64,000 bases of DNA, taken from positions 434,001 through 498,000 of the forward strand of contig NZ_AP018164.1 in NCBI RefSeq assembly GCF_002356315.1. Direction: 5' to 3'. The translations under genes were made by a program, and so were the position numbers. The notes beneath the pieces are model-generated. The model searched no databases. It was given only the letters and a program-made list of their open reading frames with translations, and was not told where the DNA came from. Origin of the DNA: Mycobacterium shigaense (GTDB taxonomy: Bacteria; Actinomycetota; Actinomycetes; Mycobacteriales; Mycobacteriaceae). Shown here one piece after another: positions 61,128 through 64,000 of the stretch (position 1 is the first letter of the stretch; every line of letters begins with the position of its first letter).

Positions 61128-61709
61128 ATGATCAGGCCGCAGAACACCAACACCGAATTCGAACTCGGGGGGATCAACCATGTGGCGTTGGTGTGCTCCG
61201 ACATGGAGCGCACGGTGCACTTCTACCGCGACATCCTCGGTATGCCGCTGATCAAATCGCTGGATCTGCCCGGCGGGGCGGGGCAGCACTTCTTCTTCGA
61301 CGCCGGCCACGGTGACTGCGTCGCGTTCTTCTGGTTCGCCGACGCACCCGACCGGGTGCCGGGCATCTCGTCGCCGGGAGCGATTCCGGGCATCGGCGAC
61401 ATTACCAGCGCCGTGAGCACGATGAACCATCTGGCGTTTCATGTCCCGCCCGAGAAGTTCGACGCCTACCGTCAGCAGCTCAAGGACAAGGGCGTGCGGG
61501 TAGGCCCGGTGCTCAATCACGACGAGAGCGAGCGGCAGGTGTCGGCGACGGTGCATCCCGGCGTCTACGTACGCTCGTTCTACTTCCAGGACCCCGACGG
61601 CGTCACCCTGGAATTCGCTTGTTGGGTGAAGGAATTCGCTGAGGGCGAGGCCAAGGCCATGCCGAAGACCGCGTCGGATCGGAGGCCGCGCGTCCAGGTC
61701 GTAGGCTGA
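61128..61709 (+). CDS. Glyoxalase/bleomycin-resistance/extradiol dioxygenase-type (VOC) protein (Rv0274)
   Basis: A 193-residue VOC-fold metalloprotein, exactly the length of Rv0274. A likely metal triad is His18 (GGINHVALV), His101 (MNHLAFHV) and Glu162 (GVTLEFACW), as in extradiol dioxygenases and glyoxalases. ATG 61128 follows AAGGGA. It is divergent from the TetR regulator and probably repressed by it via the palindrome. Substrate unknown. Confidence 0.88.
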   Translation: MIRPQNTNTEFELGGINHVALVCSDMERTVHFYRDILGMPLIKSLDLPGGAGQHFFFDAGHGDCVAFFWFADAPDRVPGISSPGAIPGIGDITSAVSTMNHLAFHVPPEKFDAYRQQLKDKGVRVGPVLNHDESERQVSATVHPGVYVRSFYFQDPDGVTLEFACWVKEFAEGEAKAMPKTASDRRPRVQVVG

Positions 61710-61744
61710 CGAGTAAAACCGTGCCGACCCGGGGGTGAGCCACG

Positions 61745-62293
61745 ATGACCGACGGACTGTTGACCGACGAGCAGATCGCGGCGCTGACGCCGGAGCAGCG
61801 ACGGGATCTAATCACGCGGCTGGAAGCGCCGCTGAATGAGGTGATCGATCCGGAGTTGCTGAACCGGATTCGGCGTATCCGCTTGGGGCTCATGGTCGGT
61901 GGTTCGATCGCGATGATTCCGTGGCTGGCGTATCTGGCGCTGACGTTGCCGGAAAGCTACGTCGCCCGCAACTGGTGGCTCACCTGGGTGGGCTTTGACG
62001 TCTTGTTGGTCGGATTCATGGTGGCGACGGCGATATTCGGGTACCTGCGCCGTCAGGTGCTGCTGTTTGCCGCGTTCACCGCCGGGGTGCTGATGATCTG
62101 CGACGCGTGGTTCGACCTGATGACCGCCGGACCCAACGACATCTGGCTGTCGGTGGTCACGGCTCTGGGGATCGAGGTACCGTTGGCGGTCCTCCTGATT
62201 ACTGGTGCGCAGCGCATCATGCGACTCACCATGATGCGGTTGTGGATGCTCAATCCCGGGATGCGGCTTTGGCACCTGCCGCTGTTTCCTTGA
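61745..62293 (+). CDS. Conserved membrane protein, four helices
   Basis: A 182-residue integral membrane protein: a charged N-terminal cytosolic part (residues 1-45, TDEQIAALTPEQRRDLITRL), then four hydrophobic helices (about 47-68, 77-95, 100-118 and 132-152) and a short basic tail. ATG 61745 follows GGGGGTGAG. No family I can name with confidence, and no M. tuberculosis gene at this place. Its 3' end overlaps the convergent TetR gene by 44 bases. Confidence 0.8.
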   Translation: MTDGLLTDEQIAALTPEQRRDLITRLEAPLNEVIDPELLNRIRRIRLGLMVGGSIAMIPWLAYLALTLPESYVARNWWLTWVGFDVLLVGFMVATAIFGYLRRQVLLFAAFTAGVLMICDAWFDLMTAGPNDIWLSVVTALGIEVPLAVLLITGAQRIMRLTMMRLWMLNPGMRLWHLPLFP

Positions 62294-62909
62294 GGCCGTA
62301 CAGGTTTGGGTGAGCGATCTCATCGAGCAGCAGCGCCAGCTGATCGATGAGCTGGTCGGGCTCGAGCCGGACGTCGCCGGACAACCACGCGCTGATCATC
62401 TGCCCGACGCCGCCGACGGCGAAGTACGCGCCCCCCTTCATGCGCTCGTTCGCCGGCATCCGCGCCGCCGCGCCGGCGTGTTGCCCCAGCAGCATGGCGA
62501 ACAGCGCGGTGGATTCGGCGCGCTTGCGCATGATCACGGCGTCGGCCAGCTGCGTGCTGAACAGCAAGCGGCCGATCCGGGAGTCCGACGCGACGGTCCG
62601 CACGATGTTGGCCATACCGGCACGAGCCTGTTCGGGCACCGGCGCCGCGGCGACGGCGGCCTGAGTCGTGGCAGCCAGGTCGGCCACCACCCAATCGAAG
62701 ACGGCGCCGACGAATTCGTCCTTGTCGCCGAAGCCTTCGTAGAAGTAGCGCGGGGTCAGCCCGGCACGGCCGCACACGGCCCGAACCGTCACCGCGGGCC
62801 CGGTCCCCAGCAGGTCCAGACCGGCGTCCAGCAGCCGGGCGCGGCGTTCGGCCACCCGCTCGCGCGCGTCGACGCCGCGGTAGGGGCGGTCGCTCGCGGT
62901 GTCGGCCAT
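62250..62909 (-). CDS. TetR family transcriptional regulator (Rv0275c)
   Basis: A 219-residue TetR protein: HTH near residues 20-66 (RARLLDAGLDLLGTGPAVTV through TPRYFYEGFGDKDEFV), helical C-domain (VRTVASDSRIGRLLFSTQLA), and an Ala-rich end. Position matches Rv0275c (241 aa); the start may be further upstream. It is divergent from the DUF2236 gene across a 90-base gap and is the natural regulator of it. Its end runs into the membrane protein gene in antisense. Confidence 0.87.
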   Translation of the reverse strand: MADTASDRPYRGVDARERVAERRARLLDAGLDLLGTGPAVTVRAVCGRAGLTPRYFYEGFGDKDEFVGAVFDWVVADLAATTQAAVAAAPVPEQARAGMANIVRTVASDSRIGRLLFSTQLADAVIMRKRAESTALFAMLLGQHAGAAARMPANERMKGGAYFAVGGVGQMISAWLSGDVRLEPDQLIDQLALLLDEIAHPNLYGLKETAAGAKAASRD

Positions 62910-62999
62910 CGCACCATCTTGACACCGAAGCGGCGCCCCGGCAATATCAGGAAACGTTCGTTATCACATTAGGCGGCGAGGGCCCCGGGAGGTCGTGCA

Positions 63000-63908
63000 A
63001 TGGCAATTCGACAGACGCTGCACCCGCCCGTCCCGCATGTCGAACGCCCGATTGCCGACCCGCCCCGGTCGCACCCGGCCAGGCGTCCGCGGCGGGTGGC
63101 CGAGGACTACGCGCTGATGGGGGTGGCGCTGCTGGCGGGTTCGGCCAACGTGATCATGGAGCTGTCGCATCCGAGCGTGGGCCACGGCGTGGCGGAGAGC
63201 CGCGTCGAGAGCGGCCGGATCGACCGCCATCCAATCAAGCGGGCGCGCACCACGTTTACCTACATTGCGGTGGCCAACGCCGGGACCCCCGAGCAGAAGG
63301 CCGCCTACCGCCGCGCGGTCAACCGGTCGCACGCGGAGGTCTATTCGAGGCCCGGCGATCCGGTGCAGTACAACGCCTTCGATCCGGACTTGCAGTTGTG
63401 GGTGGCGGCGTGCATCTACAAAGGCGGGGTCGACATCTACCGCACCTTCGTCGGCGAAATGGCCGACGAGGACGCCGACCGGCTCTATCGCGAGGCCATG
63501 ACACTGGCCACCACGCTGCAGGTGCCGCCCGAGATGTGGCCGGCGGATCGGACCGCCTTCGACAAGTACTGGCAGAAGTCGCTAGACCGGGTGCACATCG
63601 ACGACACCGTGCGCGAATTCCTGTATCCGATCGCCGTCTCCCGAGTGCGGGGGGTTCGCCTGCCTCGCCGGGTGCGGGAACCGCTGGAGAACTTCAACCT
63701 GCTGATCACCACCGGCTTTCTGCCGCAACGCTTTCGTGACGAGATGAGGTTGCCCTGGGATGCGGCCAAACAGCGGCGCTTCGATCGGTTGATGGCGGTG
63801 GTGGGTGCAGTGAACTGCAGGCTGCCGAAGGTCGTCCGGCAGTTCCCGTTCAACCTGATGCTCTGGGACCTGGACCGGCGGATCCGGACGGGCAGGCCGC
63901 TGGTGTAG
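63000..63908 (+). CDS. DUF2236 protein, MpaB-type oxygenase family (Rv0276)
   Basis: A 302-residue protein of the DUF2236 (rubber oxygenase/MpaB-like) family; members are heme or metal enzymes with a conserved His. Recognised by MELSHPSVGHGVAES near residue 55, RARTTFTYIAVANAGTPEQK and DPVQYNAFDPDLQLWVAACI. ATG 63000 follows GGGAGG. Length agrees with Rv0276 (306 aa). The substrate is unknown; control by the divergent TetR gene is likely. Confidence 0.87.
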   Translation: MAIRQTLHPPVPHVERPIADPPRSHPARRPRRVAEDYALMGVALLAGSANVIMELSHPSVGHGVAESRVESGRIDRHPIKRARTTFTYIAVANAGTPEQKAAYRRAVNRSHAEVYSRPGDPVQYNAFDPDLQLWVAACIYKGGVDIYRTFVGEMADEDADRLYREAMTLATTLQVPPEMWPADRTAFDKYWQKSLDRVHIDDTVREFLYPIAVSRVRGVRLPRRVREPLENFNLLITTGFLPQRFRDEMRLPWDAAKQRRFDRLMAVVGAVNCRLPKVVRQFPFNLMLWDLDRRIRTGRPLV

Positions 63909-63933
63909 GGAGGCGGGGCCACCGGCTCCGGTT

Positions 63934-63952
63934 GATAATGACAATCATATTC
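63934..63952. promoter_or_regulatory. Fur-family (Zur or IdeR-type) box near the right edge
   Basis: GATAATGACAATCATATTC matches the classical 19-base Fur box GATAATGATAATCATTATC at 16 positions. Its symmetric core is AATGA-N9-TCATT (63937-63955). In mycobacteria FurB/Zur uses AT-rich dyads of this type. In M. tuberculosis the next genes to the right are the Zur-controlled Rv0280 (PPE3)/ESX-3 region, which agrees with the position. Confidence 0.65.
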
Positions 63953-64000
63953 ATTAAGCTCTCTTCGGTCAGGTTCGACCCCAGCCCGAGGAGTTCGTCG

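Overview
The window is high-GC actinobacterial DNA whose gene order follows, almost gene for gene, the Mycobacterium tuberculosis Rv0226c-Rv0276 interval. Marker genes include php, fadE4, an R2-like oxidase, gabD1, aftD, lpqI, htdX-fabG4, fadA2, fadE5, the sdh1 operon, acr2, nirBD, aac(2'), fadD2 and fadE6. Several genes absent from that interval in M. tuberculosis, a REP13E12-type remnant and PPE debris point to a slow-growing non-tuberculous Mycobacterium, probably close to the M. avium complex. The species assignment is inference.

Layout. 1-4.9 kb: envelope membrane proteins (Rv0226c, Rv0227c and Rv0228 equivalents), a YbjN protein and an acyl-CoA ligase translationally coupled to php. 5.9-9.4 kb: fadE4, then a TetR-R2lox operon with a clear promoter and operator. 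9.4-16 kb: gabD1, then an accessory block that M. tuberculosis lacks: a thiamine-diphosphate enzyme divergent from gabD1, an HNH/DUF222 (REP13E12) remnant, a LysR regulator, an NAD-formate dehydrogenase with an abnormal C-terminus, and an antisense PPE pseudogene. 16-25.7 kb: an LMF1-like membrane protein, the arabinosyltransferase AftD, two tiny DUF2613-type proteins, LpqI, a TetR regulator and a ClC channel. 25.7-31.6 kb: fatty-acid genes htdX-fabG4, fadA2 and fadE5, with a shared TTAC-N6-GTAA element and, between fadA2 and fadE5, an sRNA at the position of F6.

31.7-39 kb: a 2-oxoglutarate/Fe(II) oxygenase, a flavin reductase, the succinate dehydrogenase 1 operon, an HxlR/DUF302 divergent pair and the HspR-type heat-shock gene acr2. 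39.3-48 kb: nitrite assimilation. nirB carries a one-base frameshift; nirD, a sirohydrochlorin chelatase, a HemD-regulator fusion and two tandem NarK-type transporters follow. The equivalents of Rv0254c-Rv0257 (cobU, cobQ1, PPE2) are missing here. 48.3-52.9 kb: aac(2'), PxpC/PxpB, an iron-siderophore lipoprotein and a LigD-type polymerase. 52.9-64 kb: fadD2, an accessory module (a ribbon-helix-helix-like protein, an array of TCAGTA hexamers, a Gly/Trp-rich secreted protein), fadE6, a dehydrogenase-hydrolase-TetR operon divergent from a VOC dioxygenase, a membrane protein, a TetR, a DUF2236 protein, and a Fur/Zur-type box at the right edge.

The most interesting candidates are: the ALS-like enzyme beside gabD1, a possible 2-oxoglutarate decarboxylase/succinic-semialdehyde dehydrogenase bypass; the orphan RHH protein with its hexamer array, a possible chromosomal centromere-like or autoregulatory system; and the broken nirB next to intact nitrate/nitrite accessory genes.
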